Part shown: in pieces, positions 1 through 8,166 of the stretch
Layout: every line of letters begins with the position of its first letter
Numbering within the stretch: the first letter of the stretch is position 1
Source of the DNA: JACCVL01 sp963695375
GTDB taxonomy: Bacteria; Actinomycetota; Actinomycetes; Propionibacteriales; Nocardioidaceae
Reading direction: 5' to 3'
Assembly (NCBI GenBank): GCA_963695375.1
Contig: OY968767.1
Span: 124,001-188,000 of the forward strand
Length of the DNA: 64,000 nucleotides
The notes under the pieces: model-generated
Database searches by the model: none
What the model was told of the DNA's origin: nothing
Seen by the model: only the letters and a program-made list of their open reading frames with translations
Translations under genes and position numbers: made by a program

Positions 1-355
1 CCGCGGCGGCGGCCACCGCGAGGGAGAGGACCGGGTACGGCTGGCGGTAGCTCCAGGCCAGGGCGACGAGCAGCAGCTGCGCGGCCAGCAACGGTCCTCT
101 GCTCCACGACTCCCGCCGGACCAACCCGCGAGCGCACCAGGCCAGGCCGAGCGCACAGCCGGCGAAGAACACGGCCGGCGGCGCCGCTGCGGTGGCCCGA
201 TCGCGCACCAGGGCGACGACCTCGCCGCCCGCCAGCGCGAGGAAGGCGGCGGCCTCGGCGAGCACGACCGCCGCGGCGAGCCAGCGCGGCCCGGCGCCGC
301 CCGCTCCGGACCGGCCAGAGGCGCCGGCGGCGTCGGGTCGCGGTCCGGCAGCCAC
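1..355 (-). CDS. Integral membrane protein, truncated by left window edge
   Basis: The reverse strand is open from a GTG at 355 to the edge. It reads as a short Ala/Gly-rich, Arg-containing N-terminus followed by at least four hydrophobic segments (WLAAAVVLAEAAAFLAL, then AAPPAVFFAGCALGLAW, then LLAAQLLLVALAW, then VLSLAVAAAA), typical of a small actinobacterial polytopic membrane protein. The C-terminus is missing, so length and family cannot be judged. It is divergent from whiB1. The start is uncertain because no clear Shine-Dalgarno is visible and the frame stays open a little upstream. Function unknown. Confidence 0.55.
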   Translation of the reverse strand, partial: MAAGPRPDAAGASGRSGAGGAGPRWLAAAVVLAEAAAFLALAGGEVVALVRDRATAAAPPAVFFAGCALGLAWCARGLVRRESWSRGPLLAAQLLLVALAWSYRQPYPVLSLAVAAAA

Positions 356-356
356 T

Positions 357-371
357 GTGCCAGCCTGGCAC
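357..371. promoter_or_regulatory. 15-bp perfect palindrome GTGCCAGCCTGGCAC
   Basis: Two 7-bp arms around a central C lie one base upstream of the putative GTG start of the leftward membrane-protein gene. The symmetry and position suggest an operator over that gene's promoter or leader. No regulator can be named from the sequence. Confidence 0.35.
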
Positions 372-555
372 GGCGGTGGGGGCCGGTCGACGGGTGACCC
401 CCTGTGACCGACTCGACATCGCGCAGCGACGGCCAGGGGTTGTGTGCCGGGCGGTTCGTTGTCACGCTAGAGGTGTCTGCGGTCAGGTGACGCGCTTGCC
501 CGCCGTACATCACGGGGAGCAGTCGGCGTCTCACGCGCTGCTCTCCGCCCCATTT

Positions 556-571
556 CGTGAATGAGTTCACA
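556..571 (+). promoter_or_regulatory. CRP-family site upstream of whiB1
   Basis: CGTGAATGAGTTCACA matches the CRP/FNR symmetric pattern GTGA-N6-TCAC perfectly in both half-sites and is centred about 60 bp before the whiB1 start. Mycobacterial whiB1 is a known target of the cAMP receptor protein, so conserved control is likely; binding here is inferred. The rest of 356-622 holds no gene that I can support. Confidence 0.6.
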
Positions 572-622
572 TGCGGGCGGCCGGGGAGCCGGTGCCTGCT
601 TGACCGACGAAGGAGCCGCCCC

Positions 623-874
623 GTGGACTGGCGCCACCGTGCAGCGTGCCTCGACGAGGACCCGGAGTTGTTCTTCCCGATCGGGAACACCGGCCCGGCG
701 ATCCTGCAGATCGAGGACGCGAAAGCCATCTGCCGCCGCTGTGACGTGCGCGAGCAGTGCCTGGACTGGGCGCTCGAGTCCGGTCAGGACCACGGGGTGT
801 GGGGCGGGCTCAGCGAGGACGAGCGGCGGGCGCTCAAGCGGCGTACCGCCCGCGCGCGACTCCGCACCGGCTGA
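623..874 (+). CDS. whiB1: WhiB1-type iron-sulfur transcription factor
   Basis: An 83-residue Wbl protein, the size of mycobacterial WhiB1. The four [4Fe-4S] ligands are at C9, C37, C40 and C46, followed by the GVWGG turn (about 58-62) and a basic C-terminal tail (RRALKRRTARARLRTG) that contacts DNA. The GTG at 623 is chosen over an upstream ATG at 557 because AAGGAG (610-615) lies 7 nt before it and the family begins at this conserved (M/V)DWRH. In mycobacteria WhiB1 binds the primary sigma factor and its cluster reacts with nitric oxide. It faces the pdtaS-like kinase tail to tail, the mycobacterial neighbour order, and has a CRP-like site upstream. Confidence 0.93.
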   Translation: MDWRHRAACLDEDPELFFPIGNTGPAILQIEDAKAICRRCDVREQCLDWALESGQDHGVWGGLSEDERRALKRRTARARLRTG

Positions 875-881
875 CTCCGCC

Positions 882-2348
882 TCAGCTCGGCGGCAGGCTG
901 AGCCGGACCGACGCCCCACCCTCGGGCCGGTTGCGGAACGACAGCTCGCCGCCGAGCTCGGTGTGCACCAGCGTGCGCACGATCGCCAGTCCGAGGCTCT
1001 GCGACCCCTCCGGGTCGAAGTCGGCGGGCAGCCCGGCCCCGTCGTCCTCGACCGAGACCTCGAGCCTGCTCCGGGTCCGCCGGGCACGCACCCGGACGTG
1101 CCCCCGCCCGCCGTCGAAGCCGTGCTCCACGGCGTTCTGCAGCAGCTCGGTCAGCACCATCGCGAGCGGTGTCGCCACGTCGGCGGGCACCGACCCGAAG
1201 CTCCCCTCCCGCTCGATCGTCACCTGGACCGGTGAGTCGGCGGTGAGCACCTCCACCACCATCCGGCACAGCCGGTCCACCACCTCGTCGGCCTGGACGG
1301 TCTCGTCCGGTGACTGGCTGAGCATGTCGTGCACCACGGCGATGGACCCCACCCGACGGATCGCCTCCTGCAGTGCCTGTCTCGCCTCCGGAGCCTCGAT
1401 CCGCCGCGCCTGCAGCCGCAACAGCGCCGCCACGGTCTGCAGGTTGTTCTTCACCCGGTGATGGATCTCGCGGATGGTCGCCTCCTTGGTGACCAGCTCG
1501 CGTTCCCGGTACCGCAGCTCGGTCACGTCGCGCAGCAGCAGCAGCGCACCGCTCCGCTCCCCTGCCGTCAGCAGCGGGATCGCTCGCAGCACCAGGGCGG
1601 CGTTCCCGGACTCCACCTCGATCGCTCGCGCCACGGTGCCGGTCAGCACGGCGGTGACCGAGTCGTCGACCGGCTCCGCCGACGGCGGCACCACCCCCTG
1701 CACCGCATCCACCAGCCTGCTACCGACCGGATCGGCGGCGAGGCCGAGCCGACGCAGCGCGGACAACGCGTTCGGGCTGGCGTAGCTGACAGCACCGCCG
1801 GCGTCGACCCGGACGAAGCCGTCGCCGACCCGCATGGCCTCCTCCAGGTCGGACCGTTCGCCCAGGTACGGGAAGTGCCCGTCCGCGATCATCCGCGTCA
1901 GGTCCGCGGCGGTCTGCAGGTAGGACAGCTCGAGCCGGCTGGGGGTCCGGATGCCGAGCAGGTTCGTCGAGCGTCCGACCACGCCGAGCAGCCGGTCGGC
2001 CCGCCGCACCGGGATCGCCTCCACGCGGACCGGCACATCGTCGCGCCACTCCGGGTCCCCCTCCCGCGCGATGCGTTGCTGCTCCCACGCCGCATCCAGC
2101 AGCGGCCGGCGACCGTGCGGAACGAACCCACCGACCAGGTCGTCCACGTACGCCGTCGGACCGGTCGTCGGACGGATCTGGGCGCCGACCCAGAACCCGC
2201 CGGACTCGACGTCGGGCAGCCAGAGCAGCAGGTCGGCGAAGGACAGGTCGGCCACGATCTGCCAGTCGGCGACCAGTCGGTGCAGCCAGTCCAGGTCGTC
2301 CGGTCCGAGGGCGGTGTGCCGGCGCACCACGTCGTCGAGGGAGGGCAC
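882..2348 (-). CDS. pdtaS: PdtaS-like sensor histidine kinase
   Basis: 488 residues, close to the mycobacterial PdtaS size. A GAF-like domain occupies about 1-150 and a PAS-like domain about 165-275. A HisKA_2-type dimerisation box (EIHHRVKNN, H296/H297) and an HATPase domain follow, with ELLQNAVEHG as N-box, EDDGAGLP and GLAIVRTL. There is no membrane segment, so it is cytosolic. PdtaS phosphorylates the ANTAR response regulator PdtaR, which acts on RNA; in M. tuberculosis the pair takes part in copper and nitric-oxide signalling. No pdtaR is present in this window. Convergent with whiB1 (7-bp gap) and divergent from the DUF2785 gene. Confidence 0.88.
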   Translation of the reverse strand: MPSLDDVVRRHTALGPDDLDWLHRLVADWQIVADLSFADLLLWLPDVESGGFWVGAQIRPTTGPTAYVDDLVGGFVPHGRRPLLDAAWEQQRIAREGDPEWRDDVPVRVEAIPVRRADRLLGVVGRSTNLLGIRTPSRLELSYLQTAADLTRMIADGHFPYLGERSDLEEAMRVGDGFVRVDAGGAVSYASPNALSALRRLGLAADPVGSRLVDAVQGVVPPSAEPVDDSVTAVLTGTVARAIEVESGNAALVLRAIPLLTAGERSGALLLLRDVTELRYRERELVTKEATIREIHHRVKNNLQTVAALLRLQARRIEAPEARQALQEAIRRVGSIAVVHDMLSQSPDETVQADEVVDRLCRMVVEVLTADSPVQVTIEREGSFGSVPADVATPLAMVLTELLQNAVEHGFDGGRGHVRVRARRTRSRLEVSVEDDGAGLPADFDPEGSQSLGLAIVRTLVHTELGGELSFRNRPEGGASVRLSLPPS

Positions 2349-2441
2349 CCCGGGAGCCTAGGCGGCGGCTCGGCCACGCCCCCCGCGCGGCGCCCCGTCG
2401 CGGCATCCCCCAGGAGACCGGGCGCGTGCCAGGATGCCCAG

Positions 2442-3365
2442 GTGTCCACGCTGCGCTACTGGCAAGCCGTGCTGGACGCCGACTGCCGGGTGCCTCAGGA
2501 CCGGAGTCTGACCGAGCTGACCACCGAGCTGGTCACGATGCTGGGCGACCCCGACCCGCAGCGCCGGGACGGACTGGCGTGTGCCGTGCTGCTGCGGTGG
2601 CTCGCCGAGGGTGTGTTCGACGACGTGCTGGCGGCGCTGGGCGACGGCGTCTCCGCCGGCCTGCGGACCGGGCTGGGCGAGGACGGGACGGACACCGTCT
2701 TCCGCCGCTCCTGCTCGGCCGTGGTCCTGGCACGCGCGGTCCATCGCGACAACGACCGGAACCTGCTCACCGACGACGCGGTGCTGCGGTGGGGTGACCG
2801 GGCCGCCACCTGGTACGTGCGCGAGCGAGACTTGCGCGGCACCGTGCCCGGCAAGGGCGGAGCGCACTGCCTCGCGCACGGCGCGGACGTGATCGGGGCG
2901 CTGGCGCGGTCCCGCCGCTTCGGGACCGCCGAGCTCGAGGTGCTGCTCGACGTGGTGACCGAGCGGCTGGCCGCCCCGAGTGCACACCGCTGGCAGCCCG
3001 AGGACACCGACCGGCTCGCATACGCCGTGCTCACGGTCCTGCACCGCGGGCTGGTCCCCGGCGACCGGGTGACCGAGTGGGTCGGCCGACTCGGACGGGC
3101 AGCCGAGCCGGGGAGTCCGTCCGCGCCGGGGCAGCGGGAGAACCGGCCGGCCGCAGACGGGCCGGCGACCCGGGTGTACGCCTTCCTGCACGCCCTGCAC
3201 GCCCAGCTCCTGCTCGGAGTGCGCGGCCGGCCGGACGTGCCGGGTGACGCCGAGCTCTTCGGCGGCACCCCACCCGCTCGCGCCGACGTGGTGCTGGCCG
3301 TGCAGGCCGAGCTGCGGGCGGCTCGCCCGGCGCTGTTCGCCCCGGTGGCACCCCGACCGGACTGA
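2442..3365 (+). CDS. DUF2785 family protein
   Basis: 307 residues from GTG 2442, the first start that keeps the conserved body (STLRYWQAVLDADCRVP). It is soluble and helical, with the motifs RDGLACAVLLRWL and GGAHCLAHGADVIGALARSRR that recur in DUF2785 proteins, which are repetitive helical proteins of unknown function. It may start leaderless or with a weak ribosome site. It is divergent from pdtaS with a 93-bp gap that could hold both promoters. No catalytic residues can be assigned; GKGGAHCLAHG is the most conserved-looking patch. Confidence 0.7.
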   Translation: MSTLRYWQAVLDADCRVPQDRSLTELTTELVTMLGDPDPQRRDGLACAVLLRWLAEGVFDDVLAALGDGVSAGLRTGLGEDGTDTVFRRSCSAVVLARAVHRDNDRNLLTDDAVLRWGDRAATWYVRERDLRGTVPGKGGAHCLAHGADVIGALARSRRFGTAELEVLLDVVTERLAAPSAHRWQPEDTDRLAYAVLTVLHRGLVPGDRVTEWVGRLGRAAEPGSPSAPGQRENRPAADGPATRVYAFLHALHAQLLLGVRGRPDVPGDAELFGGTPPARADVVLAVQAELRAARPALFAPVAPRPD

Positions 3366-3480
3366 CGACCGGTCAACCCTGGGCGCGGCGGCGTCAACGC
3401 GGTAGTCTCCGCGCCGTCCACTTTCGCCGCATACGCGAGGTCTCAGCCGTGTGCGGTCCCCCGCAGCGTGGAGGTCCGGC

Positions 3481-3753
3481 ATGTCCGCCCACGATCCCTC
3501 CGGTCGAGAGACCGGCGCTCCCCGGCAGCGACCACCGCTCCCCACGGCGACCAAGGTGCTGCTCGGGGTGCTGCTCGGCATCCCGATCGTGCTGCCACTG
3601 ATGGTTCCGCTCTACGCCCGGGAGAGCCCTGACCTCGGCGGCGTGCCGTTCTTCTTCTGGTTCCAGTTCGCCCTCATCCCGATGGCGGCGGTGCTGGTCT
3701 GGATCGCCTTCCTCGTCGTCTCCCGGCACGAGGACAAGGGGCGCAACCGATGA
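3481..3753 (+). CDS. DUF3311 small membrane subunit of an SSS symporter
   Basis: 90 residues with two membrane segments (about 25-45 and 60-85) joined by a loop with a Phe/Trp-rich stretch (PFFFWFQFALIPMAA). The ATG at 3481 is preceded by GGAGG at 3470-3474. DUF3311 proteins are almost always coded directly before a sodium:solute symporter, as here, where the two genes overlap by ATGA. A role as a partner or assembly subunit of that permease is inferred from this constant linkage. Confidence 0.8.
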   Translation: MSAHDPSGRETGAPRQRPPLPTATKVLLGVLLGIPIVLPLMVPLYARESPDLGGVPFFFWFQFALIPMAAVLVWIAFLVVSRHEDKGRNR

Positions 3754-5417
3754 GCGGCGACGTGGACATGGTGGCGCTCGTCGTGTTCATGTTCTTCTTC
3801 CTGCTGGTCACCGCGATGGGCTTCGTCGCGGCTCGCTGGCGCAAGGGGGACACGCTGGAGAGCCTCGACGAGTGGGGGCTCGGCGGGCGGGGCTTCGGCA
3901 CCTTCATCGCGTGGTTCCTCATCGGCGGCGACCTCTACACCGCCTACACGTTCATCGCAGTCCCGGCGCTGCTGTACGCCGGTAGCGCGGTCGGCTTCTT
4001 CGCGGTGCCGTACACCATCGTCGTCTACCCGATCATCTTCATCTTCCTGCCCCGGCTGTGGTCGGTGTCGCACCGGCACGGCTACGTCACGCCGGCCGAC
4101 TTCGTGCAGGGCAGGTACGACTCCCGGGGACTGTCGCTCGCAGTCGCCGCCACCGGAATCCTCGCGACGATGCCCTACATCGCGCTCCAGCTGGTCGGCA
4201 TCCAGGTGGTGCTCGAAGTGATGGGCATCGGCGGCGACGCCGACGCGTCGCTGCTGGAGCGGGACCTGCCGCTGCTCATCGCGTTCGCCATCCTCGCCGC
4301 CTACACCTACACATCGGGGCTGCGCGCCCCGGCATTGATCGCGTTCGTCAAGGACACGCTGATCTACATCGTGATCTTGGTGGCGGTCATCTACCTGCCG
4401 ATCCACCTCGGGGGCTGGGACGAGATCTTCAGCAGCGCCCAGGACAAGATCGACGCCGCCAACCAGGCGGCCACCGAGGCCGGCCGCGCACCGACCGCCG
4501 GCATGATCCCGACCGAGCTGGCGCACTGGGCGTACGGATCGCTCGCGCTCGGCTCGGCGCTGGCGCTGTTCATGTACCCGCACTCGATCACAGCGGTGCT
4601 GTCCACCGGCAGCCGCAACGTGATCCGGCGGAACGCCGCGTTGCTGCCGGCGTACTCGTTCCTGCTCGGGCTGCTGGCCCTGCTCGGCTACGTCGCGGTG
4701 GCCGCGAACGTGGACGTGGACAACGCTCAGCTCGCGATCCCGCAGTTGTTCGAGAACGAGTTCCCGAGCTGGTTCGCCGGCGTCGCGTTCGCGGCGGTCG
4801 GGATCGGCGCCCTGGTGCCGGCGGCGATCATGTCCATCGCGGCGGCCAACCTGTGGACCCGCAACGTCTACAAGGCCTACCTCAAGCCGGACGCCACCCC
4901 TGCCCAGGAGGCCCGGCAGGCCAAGCTGCTGTCGCTGGTGGTGAAGCTCGGCGCGCTGGTCTTCGTGCTCGGTCTGCCGAACGAGTTCGCCATCAACCTG
5001 CAGCTGCTCGGCGGCATCTGGATCCTCCAGACCCTGCCCGCGATCGTCATCGGGCTCTACACCCGCTGGCTGCACCGATACGCGTTGCTCACCGGCTGGC
5101 TCGCGGGCATGGTCTACGGCACGTGGACCGCCTACCTGCAGCCGAGCGCCACGGATCCGAGCGTGACGCACTTCGGCTCACCGGTCGCGCTGCCACCGTT
5201 CGTCGACGAGACCAAGGTCTACATCGCACTGACCGCCGTGGCGCTGAACCTGCTGGTGGCCGTCGCGCTGACGGTCGTGTTCCGGGCGATGGGCGTCTCC
5301 GAGGGCACCGACGGCACCCGGTCGGACGACTACCGCGCCGACGCGGGGGACGCCGGGGTGGACCCGGCACCGGTGGCCTCGCCGGACACGGCCGGTGGTG
5401 GGGGCGCCCGTCAGTAG
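3750..5417 (+). CDS. Sodium:solute symporter (SSS family), monocarboxylate-type
   Basis: 555 residues with about 13 hydrophobic helices and the SSS core: an N-terminal GGRGFGTFIAWFLIGGDLYTAYT signature near 45-68 and a conserved Na+-site region around SALALFMYPHS. The closest recognisable group is the MctC/MctP-like carriers for acetate, pyruvate or propionate; substrate is not determined by sequence. Translationally coupled to the DUF3311 gene (ATGA). The C-terminal 45 residues are acidic, Gly/Pro-rich and cytoplasmic. The downstream TPP enzyme makes a pyruvate or 2-oxo-acid link attractive but unproven. Confidence 0.85.
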   Translation: MSGDVDMVALVVFMFFFLLVTAMGFVAARWRKGDTLESLDEWGLGGRGFGTFIAWFLIGGDLYTAYTFIAVPALLYAGSAVGFFAVPYTIVVYPIIFIFLPRLWSVSHRHGYVTPADFVQGRYDSRGLSLAVAATGILATMPYIALQLVGIQVVLEVMGIGGDADASLLERDLPLLIAFAILAAYTYTSGLRAPALIAFVKDTLIYIVILVAVIYLPIHLGGWDEIFSSAQDKIDAANQAATEAGRAPTAGMIPTELAHWAYGSLALGSALALFMYPHSITAVLSTGSRNVIRRNAALLPAYSFLLGLLALLGYVAVAANVDVDNAQLAIPQLFENEFPSWFAGVAFAAVGIGALVPAAIMSIAAANLWTRNVYKAYLKPDATPAQEARQAKLLSLVVKLGALVFVLGLPNEFAINLQLLGGIWILQTLPAIVIGLYTRWLHRYALLTGWLAGMVYGTWTAYLQPSATDPSVTHFGSPVALPPFVDETKVYIALTAVALNLLVAVALTVVFRAMGVSEGTDGTRSDDYRADAGDAGVDPAPVASPDTAGGGGARQ

Positions 5418-5420
5418 CCT
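5415..5420 (+). promoter_or_regulatory. Leaderless -10 element TAGCCT
   Basis: TAGCCT ends 6 nt before the GTG of the TPP enzyme, the spacing expected when transcription starts at the initiation codon. Its first three bases are the TAG stop codon of the preceding symporter. No Shine-Dalgarno precedes the GTG. Confidence 0.5.
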
Positions 5421-5426
5421 GCGGGG

Positions 5427-7094
5427 GTGACCACCTCCAGGTCGGCAGGCACGGAGGGCCACGGCGGCGAGCACGCCGTCGCCGTGGCCCGCGCGCACGG
5501 CGTCCGCACCATGTTCACGCTGTCCGGCGCACACGTGTTCCCGCTGTACGACGGTGCGGTCCGGGCGGAGCCGCCGATGCGGCTGGTCGACGTCCGGCAC
5601 GAGCAGACCGCGGTGTTCGCCGCGGAGGCGACCGGCAAGCTCACCAGGACCCCCGGCCTCGCCGTGGTGACCGCGGGTCCGGGCGTGACGAACACCGTGA
5701 GCGGGCTGGCGCAGGCCTCGTTCGCGGGTTCGCCGCTCGTGGTGGTGGGTGGCCGCGCGCCCACCTCCACCTGGGGGCGCGGCGCGCTGCAGGAGCTGGA
5801 CCATCCGCCGCTGCTGCACCCCGTCACCCGGCTCGCGGAGACGGTCCCGTCGGTGGAGCTGCTCGCCGACCGGGTGTCCGCCGCGTTCACCGTCGCCGGC
5901 TCTCCGCACCGGGGACCGGCCTTCCTCGACGTGCCCATGGACCAGCTCTACAGCCGCACGACGGCCCCAGCCCCGGAGCCCCCGCGGCGCCAGCCGGTGG
6001 CGCCCGACCCGGATGCGGTGACGAAGGCCGGCCGGTTGTTGGCCGCGGCCGAACGCCCGGTGCTCGTGCTCGGCACCGACGTGTGGGCCGACGGCGCCGA
6101 GGACGCCGCCCGCCGGCTGGTGCGCGAGCTGCGGCTGCCGGTCGTCGCCAACGGGATGGGTCGCGGGATCGTCCCCGCGGGTGACCCGCTGCTGGTGACC
6201 CGCGCCCGGTCCACCGCGCTCGGGCGCTGCGACCTCGCGGTGGTCGTGGGGGCACCGTTGGACTTCCGGCTCGGATACGGCGCGTTCGGCGGCCGGGACG
6301 GCGCACCGGCTGCGACCGTCGTGCACGTCGTGGACTCCCCCGGCCAGGTGTCCGGCAACGTCGCGCTCGGAGCAGCGGTCGCGGGCGACCTGTCGCTCTG
6401 TCTCGACGGCCTGCTGGACGCCGCCGCGGCCGCGCCCACCGAGCCGGACCGGACCGGCTGGCTGGACGCCCTGCAGCGCGACTGCGCGGCCACGCTCGAG
6501 CGGACTGCCTCCCTGTTGCGCGCCGATGCCGACCCCATCCACCCGGCCCGCGTCTACGGCGAGCTGATCCCGCGGCTCGCCGACGACAGCGTCGTCATCG
6601 GCGACGGTGGCGACTTCGTGTCCTTCGCTGGCAAGTTCGTCGAGCCGGCCCGCCCGGGCGGATGGCTGGACCCGGGTCCGTACGGCTGCCTGGGGGCCGG
6701 CATGGGGGCGGCCATCGCCGCCCGCATCGCGCGCCCGTCGGCGCAGGTGGTGCTGCTGTTCGGCGACGGCGCGGCGGGCCTGTCGCTGCTCGACGTGGAC
6801 ACCGCGGTGCGGCACCACCTGCCGCTGGTGATGGTCGTCGGCAACAACTCGACCTGGGGGCTGGAGAAGGGGCCGATGCAGCTGCTCTACGGCTACCACG
6901 TCGCGGCCGACCTCGCGCCCGGCACCCGCTACGACGCGGTCGTCCAGGCGCTGGGTGGCGACGGCGAGACGGTCACGGACCCGCGCGAGATCGGACCGGC
7001 CCTGGACCGGGCGTTCGCGTCGCCGGTTCCCTACCTCGTCAACGTCCTCACCGACCCGTCGGTCGGCTACCCCCGGCAGACCACCGGTGTCTGA
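5427..7094 (+). CDS. Acetolactate-synthase-like TPP enzyme (IlvG/IlvX type)
   Basis: 555 residues with the complete thiamine-diphosphate fold. The N-terminal PYR domain carries the catalytic Glu (RHEQTA, E59), a central Rossmann-like domain spans about 190-330, and the PP domain has the cofactor motif starting GDGAA (446-450) and ending GNN (472-474). The N-terminal FTLSGAHVFPLYDG resembles the mycobacterial paralogues IlvG and IlvX rather than the biosynthetic IlvB. Activity could be acetolactate synthesis or a 2-hydroxyacyl-CoA-lyase-like reaction; sequence does not decide. No small regulatory subunit is adjacent. The downstream GNAT gene overlaps by 8 nt. Confidence 0.78.
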   Translation: MTTSRSAGTEGHGGEHAVAVARAHGVRTMFTLSGAHVFPLYDGAVRAEPPMRLVDVRHEQTAVFAAEATGKLTRTPGLAVVTAGPGVTNTVSGLAQASFAGSPLVVVGGRAPTSTWGRGALQELDHPPLLHPVTRLAETVPSVELLADRVSAAFTVAGSPHRGPAFLDVPMDQLYSRTTAPAPEPPRRQPVAPDPDAVTKAGRLLAAAERPVLVLGTDVWADGAEDAARRLVRELRLPVVANGMGRGIVPAGDPLLVTRARSTALGRCDLAVVVGAPLDFRLGYGAFGGRDGAPAATVVHVVDSPGQVSGNVALGAAVAGDLSLCLDGLLDAAAAAPTEPDRTGWLDALQRDCAATLERTASLLRADADPIHPARVYGELIPRLADDSVVIGDGGDFVSFAGKFVEPARPGGWLDPGPYGCLGAGMGAAIAARIARPSAQVVLLFGDGAAGLSLLDVDTAVRHHLPLVMVVGNNSTWGLEKGPMQLLYGYHVAADLAPGTRYDAVVQALGGDGETVTDPREIGPALDRAFASPVPYLVNVLTDPSVGYPRQTTGV

Positions 7095-7581
7095 CCTCGT
7101 GGTCCGCCGGGCCGCCGAGCCGGAGCTGGAGGCGATCGGCGCGCTCACCCTGGAGGCCTACCGGGGAGCCGGCTTCCTCAGCGCCGAGTCCGACTACGTG
7201 GACGAGCTGCTGGACGCCGCCGACCGGCAGCGTCGGGCCGAGCTCTGGGTGGCGGCGGAGGCCGACACGCTGCTCGGCACGGTGACCTTCTGTCCGGTCG
7301 GGTCGCCGTACCGGGAGCTGGCCGTGGACGACACCGAGGCGGAGTTTCGGATGCTCGCGGTGGCCCGGCATGCCCGCCGGCGCGGGGTGGGGCGGATCCT
7401 CACGCTGCACTGCCTGGACCGCGCCGCCGAGCTCGGGCACCGGCGGTTGGTGCTCTGCAGCGAACGGCAGATGGCCGCCGCCCACCAGCTCTACGCCGGA
7501 CTCGGCTTCACCCGGCTGCCGGAGCGGGACTGGAGCCCGCAGCCCGGCGTGGACCTGCTCGGCTTCGGCATCGACCTGTGA
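7087..7581 (+). CDS. GNAT-family N-acetyltransferase
   Basis: 164 residues from a GTG that overlaps the TPP-enzyme stop by 8 nt, so translation is probably coupled. The GNAT fold is clear: beta4 with EFRMLAVARHARRRGVGRIL, the acetyl-CoA pyrophosphate loop (RRRGVG), and a C-terminal AAHQLYAGLGFTRL motif. An acidic ESDYVDELLDAADR segment near the N-terminus probably helps form the acceptor site. Substrate unknown. Confidence 0.82.
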   Translation: MSDLVVRRAAEPELEAIGALTLEAYRGAGFLSAESDYVDELLDAADRQRRAELWVAAEADTLLGTVTFCPVGSPYRELAVDDTEAEFRMLAVARHARRRGVGRILTLHCLDRAAELGHRRLVLCSERQMAAAHQLYAGLGFTRLPERDWSPQPGVDLLGFGIDL

Positions 7582-7582
7582 C

Positions 7583-7600
7583 CCGGTGTCCGCGCACCGG
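7583..7600. terminator. Short hairpin between convergent genes
   Basis: CCGGTG and CACCGG (7583-7588 and 7595-7600) can form a 6-bp GC stem with a 6-nt loop, just after the GNAT stop and before the thioesterase stop on the other strand. There is no U-tract, which is usual in GC-rich actinobacteria. Confidence 0.35.
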
Positions 7601-7602
7601 CC

Positions 7603-7977
7603 TCAGGAGCCGCGGGCCAGGAACCGCTCCCGGTCGACGACCACGCGGGTGACCTCGCCGTGCCCGACGACCCGGCCCTGCTCGTCGGTCGCGACGACCT
7701 CGAAGCGCCGGAGCCGGCCGTCGGCGTGGACCAGCCGGGCCGCCACCTGCACGTCCTCGCCCACGGCGCTCGCCCGCAGGTGCTCCACGCTGATGCGGGT
7801 GCCGACGCTGGATGCGCCGGCCGGGAGGTCCGCCAGCGCGGCCACGGTCTGCTGCTCACACCAGGCCAGCAACCGCGGCGTGCCGAGCACCGGCAGGTCC
7901 CCGCTGCCCAGAGCCTGCGCGGTGTCGTCCGGGGCGACGCGATAGGCGCGGGAGGCCTCGATCCCGGTTCCGGTCAC
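7603..7977 (-). CDS. Hotdog-fold thioesterase (FlK-like)
   Basis: 124 residues read from GTG 7977. The pattern matches small single-hotdog thioesterases related to fluoroacetyl-CoA thioesterase FlK: LLAWCEQQTVAAL carries the candidate general-base Glu, and VGTRISVEHLRAS holds the conserved His after the central helix. It probably hydrolyses a short acyl-CoA. Divergent from the bL37 gene, with about 100 bp between starts. Confidence 0.75.
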   Translation of the reverse strand: MTGTGIEASRAYRVAPDDTAQALGSGDLPVLGTPRLLAWCEQQTVAALADLPAGASSVGTRISVEHLRASAVGEDVQVAARLVHADGRLRRFEVVATDEQGRVVGHGEVTRVVVDRERFLARGS

Positions 7978-8003
7978 CGTGCGACACTAGTCCGTCGCAG
8001 CAG

Positions 8004-8051
8004 CCCGGACACCGACCCGGACACCGACCCGGACACCAACCCGGACACCGA
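8004..8051 (+). repeat. Four tandem 12-bp repeats in the bL37 leader
   Basis: The unit CCCGGACACCGA occurs four times head to tail (the third copy has one G-to-A change), ending 23 nt before the bL37 start codon. It lies in the divergent promoter or leader of the thioesterase and bL37 genes and encodes no supported protein. Confidence 0.8.
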
Positions 8052-8074
8052 CCCGAGAAGCCGAGGAGACCCCG

Positions 8075-8149
8075 ATGGGCAAGACCGGTCGCAAGCGTCG
8101 CGCGCGGCGCAAGAGCAACGCCAACCACGGCAAGCGCCCCAACGCCTGA
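8075..8149 (+). CDS. 50S ribosomal protein bL37 (24 residues)
   Basis: A 24-codon gene from ATG 8075 with GAGGAG eight bases upstream. The peptide starts MGKTGRKRRARRK and ends NHGKRPNA. It is almost all Arg, Lys and Asn, as in the very small actinobacterial ribosomal protein bL37 first seen in mycobacterial ribosome structures, and the C-terminal ANHGKRPNA is the recognisable part. It commonly lies beside sigR-rsrA, as here, and is easily missed because of its size. It is convergent with rsrA. Confidence 0.88.
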   Translation: MGKTGRKRRARRKSNANHGKRPNA

Positions 8150-8166
8150 GGCGGGGCAGCCGCCGG

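Noticed and set aside
1329..2441. Long forward open frame opposite the pdtaS-like gene, in frame with the DUF2785 gene
   Set aside because: It is mostly Arg/Pro/Gly-rich sequence antisense to a clearly conserved kinase, typical of GC-rich shadow frames. Only the part from 2442 resembles a real protein.
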